A DNA stretch of 26,409 nucleotides. Origin: Purshia tridentata. Lineage: Eukaryota > Streptophyta > Magnoliopsida > Rosales > Rosaceae. Shown here one piece after another: positions 10,252 to 20,806 of the stretch. The position numbers and the translations under genes were made by a program. Location of the stretch: positions 1-26,409 of the forward strand of contig QANT01008335.1 in assembly GCA_003254885.1 (NCBI GenBank), read 5' to 3'. The notes below the pieces were generated by a model. The model ran no database searches. It had not been told where the DNA came from and worked only from the letters and a program-made list of their open reading frames with translations. Position 1 is the stretch's first letter, and every line of letters starts with the position of its first letter.

Positions 10252-13111
10252 TCAACTTAAGGAAAGAAAAGAAATCAAAGTCACAAGAAGGAAACCGAAA
10301 ATCGCTGGAACACCATTCCGCGCGGTGGATGAAGAAGTTGAAGATATTGCTGTTGTATTACTTGCTACAGTTTTGTTGCTCCTGTATGAAAATTGCAAAA
10401 TAAGAAAAACTTGGTTACTATGGAGTGCCAAATTGATAAACAAAATTTGGAACTAGAATTGTTGTATATAAAACTTACCCAGCAATCAGATAGATGCAGT
10501 TGTCATAGCCTGCACAAATGAAGTACGATTAGTTTTTGGTGACTTCTCTTAAAGGAGATACTCGGCAACTTGTACACAGAACTGACATATATTATTTAGG
10601 TTTGTTATGCATCTGACACTTAGATGAAATCCACTAGTAAAAACGAGAGTAAGGAAATACGCTAGAAAGCATCTCTGTATACATACTTGGGTTCTTATTG
10701 ACTTTAACCCCAGTCCCTCCAAAATCGCAAGCAACATCAGTAGCCCCATTTTGCTGGTAATAACTGTTGAAAGCAAACGATGCATGAGACACTGTAGTAT
10801 CTGGCTCATAACAAGGCTGGCTAGGCTGAATAGGAGTACAGTCCACATTCCCAGAACCACAAGCCCAATCTAAGGCATTCTGCAAGTCAATTTCAGAAGC
10901 CTTAGTTGAAGCAATGCACCATGTCGTCCCGTTTAAACTGGTAACATTAGCCTCTGTAGTCATATCCACACCACTTTTTCCAGTGAAATCCAGGCTGTAG
11001 ACGCTTGTCTGGTCCGGATAAAATAGCCCCCAGTTCCTCTCAGATTCCAACCCAGGCTTCCTATTTTCATTGAACAAAGAGAAGATATAAGTATCCAGCT
11101 TCTCCCCAGGCTTTGCAGGAGTACCAGTGTTATTCAGGACATGGCGAATCAGATTAGTATTGTAAGTTTGGGCATTATCAGGATTTGCAGCTGTCTCTTT
11201 GGGTGATCCTTTTGAAGGCCAGCCTGTCTCAGTGACCATGATTTTGATTGTTCTGAAATTCAGAGCCATCAGCGCGTAATATAGAGCATCAATCTGAGCA
11301 TCAAACATGTTAGTGTATAGCAAACCAGTGTTTGGATCAATGACTTCCGAGGATGCCTGGAATAGAGCGTAGTCGAGAGTGACATTGCTTGGGGAATTTC
11401 TGTAAGCATAGTATGGATATATATCAATCATGAAGGGTGATTGGTTTTCGGCAAGAAATTCCAACATGGGTTTCAGGAAAAAAGCATGGCTGCTATTAAA
11501 AGCCCCTGCTGAGGGAGGGAATGATCGGGACAGAACACCAAGGGAATGGGTGGTTGATACTTTAATCCTCTTATGCAGACCAACTTTTTTCAGGGCTGTG
11601 AGGACATTTTTCATGGCGGGCACTAGTAGGGCAGACACATTACTGGGGCTCTCTGTAACTTCAGCTCCAACAGTTACGTATGTGATCTTTGTAGTTGGGT
11701 AGTAAGGCAGGATGCTGTTCTTAAGCCAGGTGTCTGCATTGGATTGGAACTGGGAAAATGGCAACAAGTCTGAATTTGGAACCCCAATCATAAGTTCAAT
11801 GCCAGTGTTTGCAAAGGCTTTGAGGACCTGTATGTTGGAGTCATAAATCCTAACATACTTAATGTTATGAAGCTGCACAAGCTGTGCCGCTTTGTCAGGT
11901 GTAGGAAGGTCATCAGCATTTCTTCCATAGCAAATTCCAACAAAGCTTCCTCTGCAAAGATCTGCCACAAAGATTAACAAGATTCAAACAAATGAATAAA
12001 CTTTGAAGAAATGGGTTAACCAATGGACCACCAGCAGGCTGGCAAGTGACTCAAATATGCAAACACCAAAAACATTGTAGGACTGTCAAATTGAGAGTGA
12101 GAGTGGTCTCCAGCCAAGGCCTACCAGTAAAAAACATACATAGTACCAAGGTATCTTGATAAAACTCATTGTGAATTAAATAGTTTTAAAAGATATTACT
12201 CTGAATAAGGGCTTCAAGAATCATGGCTTCCTCTCAAGAGTTAAAGCCATTTTCTACTATGATTACAAAAAACAGCAAGCATGCTGCATCAGCAATGTAC
12301 CCTATTGAATGCTCAAAACTTCAACTTACAGAGATAAAGAACACAGTAAACAAACAGTTGTGCCCCTTCTCATACATAAAAATTGAAGATTATCCATTTG
12401 ACCATAGCACATGATAATATTGTTGTTTATATATCATATTGTTTACGGCCAAAGTAGATAGGGTCCCCAAACTCAATAATAGCAGTATAGCTGTCCATAA
12501 AATGAAAATCCGAAATCCCCACCAACTTGACAAAAATACAGATGCAGACTTAGCAGGGCAGTACCGAAAGAAATCATTAATTGAGCATTGGCCCTTTAGA
12601 ACCAAGATAGGTAAAGCTTCCAAGTGAAGCATATTTGACTACCATAATATATAGTCAACTAAATACACCCAGAAAAGTTTTGAAAAATTACAGCATTTGA
12701 TTGCTAAGCTAAGCTTTAAATATAAAAAGAAATTATATATGGCCAATAATGTAGCAAAAGTGGTAACTTCCAAGAAAACACACCGACATTTGTTTTTATT
12801 ATGTGTATGTGTGTGGGTTTGCTCTAAAAAGCTTAGTCTTACAGTTCTTAATCAGAGAGTCAGAGACCATTACTTCAGAAAAACAAAGATCCAAGTTGGG
12901 CAAACTTGAAAAATCACTTGGAGTACAAAGAAATGTAAGTTTAAACATATCAAACACCATTAACATCGAACCCCATTGCACATTAAAGAGAAATAAAATA
13001 AAAGACAGAGATAAAGGAAGAAGAAGAAGTAGAAGAACCCAGAAAGAGACACAAACCCAAAAGTGTAAGCAACAGTGAAGTGGCAAAGATAAGTCTGAAC
13101 CCCCTTGCCAT
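10252..13111 (-). CDS. GPI-anchored glucan endo-1,3-beta-glucosidase (GH17 + CBM43), 4 exons, 496 aa
   Basis: This enzyme cleaves beta-1,3-glucan (callose) at the outer face of the plasma membrane or in the wall. Exons in coding order are 13057-13111, 10687-11961, 10479-10509 and 10252-10381; the phases 1, 1 and 2 join cleanly into 497 codons. Exon 1 encodes a signal peptide (MARGFRLIFATSLLLTLL). The GH17 domain spans about residues 24-345. It has the nucleophile motif MVTETGWPSKG (E263), the LFNEN block (E317) and VGAEV (E119), where most GH17 enzymes have VGNEV. A CBM43/X8 domain with several cysteines spans about 366-448. Exon 4 gives a Ser/Thr-rich linker and a hydrophobic tail ending SFLSLS, typical of a GPI signal. 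The long open frame alone starts in intron 1 and stops in intron 2, so it misses both ends. It resembles the Arabidopsis At5g55180/At4g26830 group from memory. Confidence 0.93.
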
Positions 13112-14046
13112 TGCTCTTTATCTCTCTTTCTTTTCTTGCTTTCTCAAACAGCTTCTCTACTCCTTCCTCTGGCCTCTAAGCTAATTAATCTTCAACGTTC
13201 TTGTTGTAGGTAGTAACGGCTCCTAAATAAGCTCTTTTGCTTTCTAAAAAGACTTTTTCTCTGTGTGTGTTTTACTAAGCTCAGAGCTCGAGAGTGAAAG
13301 CACTTAAAACAGCTTAAGACAAAGCACTTAAAGAGCTTAGTGGAACACAAATTAGAGGTTTATGTACGGCACAGGCTTTTGAGTTTTTAGTGCTTCTGTC
13401 AGGGGACACAGGAGAGATTGTCAGCAGAAGGTCCGGACTTGAGCAGTTCTTTATGAAATCTAGTTTATTCAAAGGCCTCGGTTCCGGAACTTTGCATGTC
13501 TGTGCTGTTCCCAGAATATTTATATGTACAAATAATGTCCTACCGCCAATGACTGCTTCGGTTAAAATATTATAAATATTGCAGTAAAACAAATCTTTGT
13601 TTCTTACTTTGTGGATTTTGGTCTGCTATATATATAATACGAGCCACCTAAATCTAAGGTAAATCTTGGAGAATTTACTTTTGCTACAAGTAATTTATCT
13701 ACCATACACTCTACAAAGTTATAGGAATTATTGATTTTATCAGGCATTTTTCAGTGCAGTTAACCGCAATACTGATGCGTAAAATTCTATTAAGATTCTT
13801 AATCAAGTAATGTTAATCGTAACATTTCAACTTATCATGTAGTTATATTCTTTTAGATATTCCGAATAACCTCATTAAATTTTTATATAGGAGTATAATT
13901 CTTCCTTTACTTAAAAGAATTTCATTACTGAAAATGCACATTCTAGATGTAGTATGATCTAGCAAAACAAACAATCGTATCAATCAGAATTTTCATCTTA
14001 TAGATCAAGCAAGTGGAACTTCAACATGTTTAGCATGAACCAAATT

Positions 14047-14114
14047 TGGGCCAGTTTCTTTAGCTTTTGATGTTGCAAGTCGGCCCAATGTTTGACTAGG
14101 CTTGGGCCAGCCCA
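14047..14114. promoter_or_regulatory. Cluster of four site II-type GGCCCA motifs
   Basis: TGGGCC at 14047-14052, GGCCCA at 14082-14087, TGGGCC at 14103-14108 and AGCCCA at 14109-14114. Site II elements (TGGGCY) are known targets of TCP factors in proliferation genes. The cluster is about 740 bp before the MKK6 start codon and 940 bp before the glucanase start, so its target is uncertain. Confidence 0.45.
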
Positions 14115-14678
14115 TTCAGCTTTCAAGGTCCGACCTGATTCCACGGGCCTAGATGCTTGACGTGATCATTTCACCACCAAACAATTGAGTAGAACTGTCT
14201 TTACCTGATCACATCTCTTCTCACAGTCTGAAAGAAATTGTATTAATTTGTACGAAGAATGCTATTTACTTTTTTCAATGACTTTTATTGTATTTTACAA
14301 TATATTTTTAAGATTTAAATTGTTAATATTTCAAATTTAATTATGTAAATTATTTTTATAAAAAATTAACTAAATTAAATATTATTTAGTTATGTAATTG
14401 TGATTAAATAATAGATGATTTTGATAATTATTTTGATTTATCATTAATTTATTTATAACAATTATATGATTAAATAATTTTTAATTTAATTATTTTTAAA
14501 AAATATTTTTTAAATAATTATTTAAAATATAAATATTTTTTATTATAAAAATACATTTTAGAATAAAAATTAAAAAAATAAAAGAGTTGGTGAAGAAGAT
14601 TAATGACATTCATTCCTCTTATATTGTTATTACAACAGAAAGATTACAAAAATAAAATAAAAACTTTTTTTATATAAT

Positions 14679-14686
14679 TTTCGCGG
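14679..14686 (+). promoter_or_regulatory. E2F-like site upstream of MKK6
   Basis: TTTCGCGG fits the E2F consensus WTTSSCSS. It lies 169 bp before the MKK6 start codon, directly after a TATATAA stretch at 14671-14677. E2F control would fit an M-phase/cytokinesis kinase, but one 8-bp match is weak evidence. Confidence 0.4.
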
Positions 14687-14778
14687 TCTCGACGGTTTGA
14701 ATTGCATTGTTCTACTTTCAGGTAGTCAACTCCATAACCCCATCTCCATAAAAATTGAAAAAACTATCTCGGCCTCTG

Positions 14779-14793
14779 TCTCTCTCTCTCTCT
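14779..14793 (+). repeat. (TC)7 microsatellite in MKK6 leader
   Basis: Seven TC units within the CT-rich leader, 61 bp before the start codon, probably in the 5' UTR. Confidence 0.85.
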
Positions 14794-14854
14794 ACTCTGC
14801 CATTGAAACCCTAGCTAGCGACCAGTCAAACCCCAACACCACAATTCCACAAAG

Positions 14855-17800
14855 ATGAAGATAAAGACGCCATTGAAGCAACTCAAGCTCTCTGTTCCCG
14901 CTCAGGAAACCGCCATCACCAACTTCTTGTGAGTAGTAACTCCATTTGTAAAGGACGTGAATTTTTCAATATTGAAACAAATTGTGGATTTTTGGAATCT
15001 TATATCTTTCCACTACTTAGCTGAAAGTATTTATAATTTAGCTTATTCGTTTATATGGAAAATTCATAATTTGGGACTTGATAGGAAACCACCATAATTT
15101 GGGGACTTGATAAATTTGATTACCTAATACTATTAATTAGTTTCCTTAAATTGCCTTTTTTCAGTGGCAATTCTCTCTTTCTATTTAGGTTTGTGGATCT
15201 ATGAAAATTTCCCTGCTTTTGTAACCAAAACAAATAAAAATAAAAATTCGGGCTTTATAAATTACAGTGCTTTATGTTGTTGAATTTCAGGACTGCCAGT
15301 GGCACATTTCACGATGGTGATCTGCTTCTAAACCAGAAAGGGTTGCGGCTCGCATCTGAAGAGAAGGAGGCCCGCGTAAGTTTAATCTAATTACCATTAA
15401 AGGAATTGAACCCATTTTTATTTTGCATTGATGTTGACAATTACCAATTATCATTCTTCTTCATCTGATCCTCATTTCTATGGCATATTAGTATCCCCCC
15501 AGATGGGTTCAGTAATCTATGGCCACTTGACCATTTGGTATATTTCTCTTCCCATATGGGTCTTTGGAGTGATCGAATTGATAGATTTTGTGGTTTCCTA
15601 GGAACTTGGGTGATGAGGATAGTGGTATAATAAATTAGTGCCTTGTGCTTCATTTTGTTAATCTTCGAACTGCAGAATCCTGACCAGTAAAAGTTCAGGA
15701 AGATCATGGAAAGGAGTTCCTTTTGCATTTGACTCTTCAGTGTTCTTGGCTGGATTGTTGTTTTCAATTAAAATATGTCTGAAATTGTCCATCCACCCCT
15801 TTAGTAATAAAGTGCATAAATCAAATGCTTATGGATAAAACTTTGAGGATTGATCTCTCATTTTTAAGTTAGCAAAGTTGAATTCTCATGTTTTTGTGTA
15901 TTTTTGCATGCTGCCATGAACACATGCTTGATAGGCTCGTATTTTGATGTATATTTTGGCTATTATATGCACAGCTATGTTAATGTTAATGTTTTCATTT
16001 ATTATTTTTAATTGCATTTTTTGCTTATTTGAACAGCCTTCTGACAGCAAGGAGCTCCATTTTGAATTTTTATTGGAAGACCTTGAGACTATCAAAGTCA
16101 TTGGGAAGGGAAGTGGTGGTGTTGTACAACTTGTTCGTCATAAATGGGTTGGAAACCTATTTGCCTTGAAGGTGACTATACTAGCAACTTTCTTACCTTC
16201 TTCGACTTGCCTCTATTGCGTTCTGTCAATTTATCTGTTTCTTATATTATGCAAATTTATATGGCCCTGTCTCAAAGTGATGTGTTTTGCATATTAGTGC
16301 AAGTGCTAGTGATGTAGTGGTGAAAGAGGAAGGGGAAAAAAAAGCACTTGTAGTTCCATTTACTACTCTTGGTTTGGTGACTCAAGTGATGTAGTGGTGA
16401 AAGAGGAAGGGGAAAAAAAGCACTTGTAGTTCCATTTACTACTCTTGGTTTGGTGACTCTTCAAAATTAAATTTCAAAATGTAGATGGAGGTTAAGGAAA
16501 TTGTTTTAGTAAAGACTTGGGTAGATTGTAATTGTCATTATCGATTTTTCTCTCTCATTTTAATACTTGTATTCACATCTTTCTCTTACTTTAGATATAA
16601 TTGTGCTTCTTCTTTTCAGTTCAGTGTTACATGTGTTAAATATCTGATATAATTAGGATATTGCTGATCATAGTTCAGGAAGTTAGATAAGTGTGTATTA
16701 CTAGGAATTCTTTTCTCTTTGTATTACAGGTCATCCAGATGAACATACAAGAGGAAATTCGTAAACAGATTGTGCAGGAGCTGAAAATAAACCAAGCAGC
16801 TCAATGTCCACATGTGGTGGTTTGTTACCACTCCTTCTATCACAATGGAGCCATTTCTCTTGTGTTAGAATACATGGATCGTGGATCTCTTGCAGATGTG
16901 ATCAGACAAGTTAAAACAATTCTTGAACCATATCTTGCAGTCGTTTGTAAGCAGGTATATGAGCTTATCACTTTTTAATTAAATGTGAAGCCTAAATCAC
17001 TTGCAATGTTTTAAGGAGAAGTCCTTTGTTCCCCTGAGCTAAAAGATGATAAAGATGTATACTTGTGCATCAGGTTTTACAAGGTCTTGTCTACTTGCAC
17101 AATGAAAGGCATGTAATACATAGAGACATAAAGCCATCCAATCTACTAGTAAACCACAAAGGGGAGGTGAAGATTACTGATTTTGGTGTGAGTGCTTCAC
17201 TAGCTAGCTCTATGGGTCAAAGAGACACTTTTGTTGGTACTTACAATTACATGTCGGTAAGTGATGATCTGTCTTCGTTTTTTATTTTCCACATGTAATT
17301 ACATTGAATTGGCTGGTTTTTTTTTCATCTTTGCTCTGGAACTCAAAACTATTGTCTTTGTTTTCAAGCTTAGTGCACGCTACAGATAAATGGAGAATAT
17401 GAATTATGAAACTATGATATTAATTTCTCTTTCAGCCAGAGAGAATTAGCGGGAGTACTTATGACTATAGCAGTGATATTTGGAGTTTGGGCTTGGTAGT
17501 ACTTGAGTGTGCTATCGGGAGGTTTCCTTACATGCAATCTGAAGATCAACAAAGCTGGCCAAGCTTTTATGAGCTTTTGGAGGCAATTGTGGAAAGCCCA
17601 CCACCTACTGCCCCAGCAGATCAATTCTCCCCAGAGTTCTGTTCATTTGTGTCTGCCTGGTAATTAGTTATTTGCATTCATTCTTCACCTCTTATATATC
17701 TAATTCTCTGCAATGTGACTGCTTATATTTCCCATTGCATTTGCAGCATACAGAAGGACCCTCGAGACAGATCATCATCTTTGGACCTTTTGGTTAGTAA

Positions 17801-17978
17801 GCTGTTTTTTTATTTTTCCTTATCTAATATTTGAATGTTTTGTTTCAGTCAGAAATTTTATACCAAATTCACTTTATCCTTTCAGAGCCACCCCTTTATC
17901 AAAAAGTTTGAATACAAAGACATTGATCTTGAGATTCTGGTGGGTAGCTTGGAATCTCCTGTAAATTTTCCTAGATAA
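14855..17978 (+). CDS. MKK6: MAPK kinase, MKK6/NQK1 type, 8 exons, 354 aa
   Basis: Dual-specificity kinase. Its Arabidopsis MKK6 (ANQ) and tobacco NQK1 relatives act between the NPK1/ANP MAPKKKs and MPK4-type MAPKs to drive phragmoplast expansion in cytokinesis. Exons are 14855-14928, 15291-15375, 16037-16171, 16730-16954, 17074-17256, 17436-17659, 17747-17792 and 17886-17978; all are GT-AG and the total is 1065 nt. Features: glycine loop GKGSGGVV (76-83), ATP lysine K98 in FALK, catalytic HRDIKPSN (D191), DFG (209-211), and the plant MKK activation site S219-x5-T225. The N-terminal [12 protein letters not shown] is a basic-hydrophobic MAPK docking motif. Length and the C-terminal SPVNFPR match family members. 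Exon 8 also contains a GTGGGT donor at 17940 that could join a later exon (see 18542-18616). Confidence 0.96.
16308..16459 (+). repeat. Tandem duplication of about 76 bp in MKK6 intron 3
   Basis: Two head-to-tail copies begin AGTGATGTAGTGG at 16308 and 16385. They differ only by one A in a poly(A) run (eight against seven). Near identity indicates a recent event. It lies inside an intron and should not change the protein. Confidence 0.95.
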
Positions 17979-18155
17979 TTTTTCCTGTAGTGTAACTTTG
18001 AGGATAAAATGTTTTCATTCATATGTACCAGTGTTAAGTTTTGATCAAACATAGCAGTTACTCTTGTAGTAACTAAGCAGTTCACAGAATTTACAATGAG
18101 CAACTTGATGAGAAATGCTCATCTTACTGGTGCTGCAATGTAATTTTTCATTACT

Positions 18156-18200
18156 ATTTGCTCCTCTTGGTCACGATTTGCTCCTCTTGGTCACAATTTG
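18156..18200 (+). repeat. 20-bp tandem repeat, 2.25 copies
   Basis: Unit ATTTGCTCCTCTTGGTCACG at 18156-18175, repeated at 18176-18195 with the last base changed, then a partial third unit ATTTG. It lies downstream of the MKK6 stop codon. Confidence 0.9.
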
Positions 18201-18541
18201 CGTGGTTCCATCATATAGTCATGAAAAAACATAGAGCTGGAAGATGTGAAGGCATTCCGACTGATATATGGTTATTGGTTTTCATCTTTACACAGTTAGT
18301 ATGAAACCTTTATTCTTAATCTGATCAATATTCAATCCATGCTTGGGAGAAAAGGGGGTCCCTCTCTAATTTAAATTTCCCCAAAAAATTTAAAATCCCC
18401 ATTGAAAAACAAAATTCAGACATGTTGGTTGTTGGTACTGTGATAAAAGGTTACAAGCTACATATGTTCACCATAACAAGATGACGTCAGTGAAAGGACA
18501 TTAATTTTCATTTCTTATTTAAATCCCTTTTCAAATTTTAG

Positions 18542-18616
18542 CTGGAACAATACAATGAATGGCAGAGGTTATATGTGGATGTGGTTAGAGTCTTACAGAA
18601 GAAGAAGAACAAGTGA
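18542..18616 (+). other. Candidate alternative last exon of MKK6 (24 codons)
   Basis: Directly after a plausible acceptor (CAAATTTTAG, ending at 18541) an open stretch reads LEQYNEWQRLYVDVVRVLQ, then KKKNK and a stop at 18614-18616. It is in phase 0. If the GTGGGT inside exon 8 (17940) is used as donor, after the codons for EIL, the kinase C-terminus [12 protein letters not shown] would be replaced by this amphipathic, basic tail. The composition looks protein-like and the phase fits, but I do not recall this tail from known MKK6 proteins, and the standard exon 8 already has a normal stop. Treat it as a prediction. Confidence 0.35.
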
Positions 18617-18937
18617 TGGTGTGATACAGATAGGGTTGGTGGGATGGGGTCAACCCGGGAGGGTATGTTTCTGTGGGCTTTATATTAAAAAACCATTAAA
18701 TTATATATATACAAGATTCAGAGGTCCAACATATTAGAAATTGGCATTTGGCAATTGTCAATTTGGCATGGATAAGATTACAAGAATCAACATGGAAATG
18801 GTAGCAGTAGGAGCAGTATGTGGTCGCCATTTCAGTGCCCATCAAAATACCAACCCAAATCCAATCATCATGACCTGTGCTTTAGTCAACCTCCTTATCC
18901 TCATTCCCTTTCTTACCAACCCTACCCTTTCCAAATT

Positions 18938-18984
18938 AAATTTAATAATAAAAACTTGGCCAAAAAAAATTTAATAATAAAAAC
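18938..18984 (+). repeat. 18-bp direct repeat, two copies
   Basis: AAATTTAATAATAAAAAC occurs at 18938-18955 and 18967-18984. Probably simple replication slippage in AT-rich DNA. Confidence 0.85.
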
Positions 18985-19505
18985 AAATCCTATTATTTAA
19001 ATTAGACTTATCCCCCTGTTTTATTTTTCTTTTCTCTTTTCTCTATGAAAAGTAGCACACTGAATCTCGACGTGGGTTAATAGCTAATTATTATGGCACT
19101 GTATCTTTTGGGAGATTGTCCTTCAAGGACTTTCATTATGTTAATCTTTTTATGGATTAATTTTAAATTTAGGGCACTCTTTTTATTAAGCTGACTATGA
19201 GAATTAATCAATATTCTTATATTTAAAAACCATAATAATGATGTGGCTGAACAATGAACCGGGCTAAGGAAGTTTTCAAAGAGGGAAATCTCAAGGTTGA
19301 AGGACAAAGAAGGAAGCAAACATAAATAAAGGTAGCCCAAGCATTGTCCCAACTAAGTATAGAGAAACAAGGTTTTTCATAGTAAAAGTTGTGTCAAAGA
19401 CAAATGAAATTTGTACCCACTTCAACTGTGAAAATGGAGACAAATTTAACTATTTGGACTGTACCCCATTAAAATGTATGCAAAACAAGACTTGGTTGAA
19501 TTATA

Positions 19506-20547
19506 CACCATGTTTGGGGGTAACTTCCCCTCCAAGACCAACGGGCCTACATCCTCCGACCACATAAGGTTTCGCATCCGAGTTCAACCTCACCACCCCA
19601 ATCAACGGTCACCCTAAGCGAGTAGTTCAGATCGGACTCTATTGCTTGAGCTGATCCGAATGAGTGGCACCAACAACTATTCGGACAAGCTTTGACCAAG
19701 CAAGTTACCAATGTTCGAATCAGATTATCTCTTCGGATCCGAGCGTTGGCCATCCAAGGTGTTCCTCTTCGATTGACAACCTTCTGGCCACTGTTATCCT
19801 TTGTGTGTTCAGATCGGAAGCCTCTGTCTCTTCCGATCCGAGCACCGTCTCGGGGAACCAAACGCCCATGCAGGTCAACTACTTTTGGAAGCCTCACTCA
19901 GATCGGATTGATCATCCTCGACTCATCCTCTTCCGAGTCAAGCACAAACCCAAGGAGCAGTTATTGCGTCTGACACACCTAAAGTACCTTTTATGCTTTG
20001 CATTTATGGCTTATTCGTTTTGCCTTACTTTCCATTTAATGCATGCAACTTCCAGCCATTTGGTAGCCATCCCTCTTGCATTAAATGAAAAACTTGTCAG
20101 TGATCCAGCCTGTTTTCAAACATAGCATCTAAAGCCTATGATCATACCTAAAACCAGCAGAAATATCCTAATCCCTTTGCTTATAAATAAGCACATAACC
20201 ACAAGGCAAAGGGACAGATAATTCAGCCAAAAACACTTGCTCAAGCTCTGAAGAAATTAGCCCAAAAAACTTACCTCTTTTCCTTCAATCTTCCTCCCAA
20301 GTTTTTGCTGTGTTCTTCAGCAACCCTTGCATCTCCTTCCTTACATCATTCTGACTTCGCCATCGGAGTACCTTCGGCTGGTACCACACCGGTGCTTTCT
20401 TTCTATTCATCTTGCAGGAGAAAACCCAAAGACAGTTACTTTGCGTGTTCGGATCACCCATTCAGCATACCAGCTCATCCACATCAGCAAAAGTCCTCAT
20501 TTAAGCTGTTTGTGAAAGTCTGAGCAGATTTTTACAGCAACACACCA
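19506..20547 (+). mobile_element. Solo LTR (19511-20542) with 5-bp target-site duplication CACCA
   Basis: The element begins TGTTTG and ends CAACA, so it has the TG...CA ends and the short TGTT/AACA inverted repeat of an LTR. It is flanked by CACCA at 19506-19510 and again at 20543-20547, the expected 5-bp duplication. Length is 1032 bp. A TATA box (TATAAATA, 20182-20189) about two thirds along marks U3/R and sets the plus orientation; a GC-richer R/U5 part with CATCGGAGTACCTTCGGCTG follows at about 20359. No primer-binding site, polypurine tract, gag-pol or second LTR is present, so it is a solo LTR left by recombination. Superfamily cannot be assigned with certainty. The base composition (many TCGGA/TCCGA words) differs from the AT-rich flanks. 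Open frames inside it are not host genes. Confidence 0.88.
19811..19838 (+). repeat. Hairpin-forming subrepeat in the LTR U3
   Basis: GATCGGAAG at 19812-19820 and its exact reverse complement CTTCCGATC at 19830-19838 are about 10 bases apart. Related AGATCGGA / TCCGATC / GGATCCG words recur near 19630, 19733 and 19900, so U3 carries a family of inverted subrepeats. Confidence 0.7.
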
Positions 20548-20769
20548 ATAATCATAAGGGTTTCTGTTAAATCTTGTAAAGATTCCCATTCTCTCGTGAG
20601 AAAAACTTCTACTGGTCGATGCCTTTGAAACCCTTTTCCTATTTTTTTAATTTGTTTAATTTGTTTAATTTTTTATACTTTGATGCCTTGAAACATGAAA
20701 ATATGTAAACCTGTCGCGGCTTTATGGGGCAAAGTTGCCTTAGATGCTGACCTCAGTTTCAACCCAAAT

Positions 20770-20806
<37 letters not shown>

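Larger units (their letters stand above)
13112..14854. other. Divergent intergenic region: glucanase 5' side and MKK6 promoter
   Basis: From 13112 to about 13330 is the probable glucanase 5' UTR, CT-rich on the coding strand. The stretch 14260-14600 is extremely AT-rich with many ATTTAAT/ATTAAAT words and no genes. Towards 14855 the sequence turns into a CT- and CA-rich leader. A minus-strand open frame at 13314-13592 has no family resemblance. Confidence 0.55.
17979..19510. other. MKK6 3' region and intergenic DNA up to the solo LTR
   Basis: Contains the MKK6 3' UTR, several short repeats and the candidate alternative exon described separately. No other gene is supported. Confidence 0.5.

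Noticed and set aside
9897..10403. 168-codon plus-strand open frame
   Set aside because: Runs antisense to the glucanase 3' UTR and last exon; no recognisable family.
11962..11980. Start codon of the long glucanase frame (MLIFVA...)
   Set aside because: These codons are the end of intron 1. A proper signal-peptide exon with matching phase lies at 13057-13111.
13314..13592. 92-codon minus-strand open frame upstream of the glucanase
   Set aside because: No family resemblance; probably promoter sequence.
19811..19838. Resemblance to sequencing-adapter ends (AGATCGGAAG and CTCTTCCGATC)
   Set aside because: The matches are only 10-11 bases, diverge at once on both sides, and fit the repeated inverted words of the LTR. 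Not adapter contamination.
19664..20125. 153-codon open frame
   Set aside because: Lies fully within the solo LTR U3; LTRs of this size often have chance frames and no coding motif is seen.
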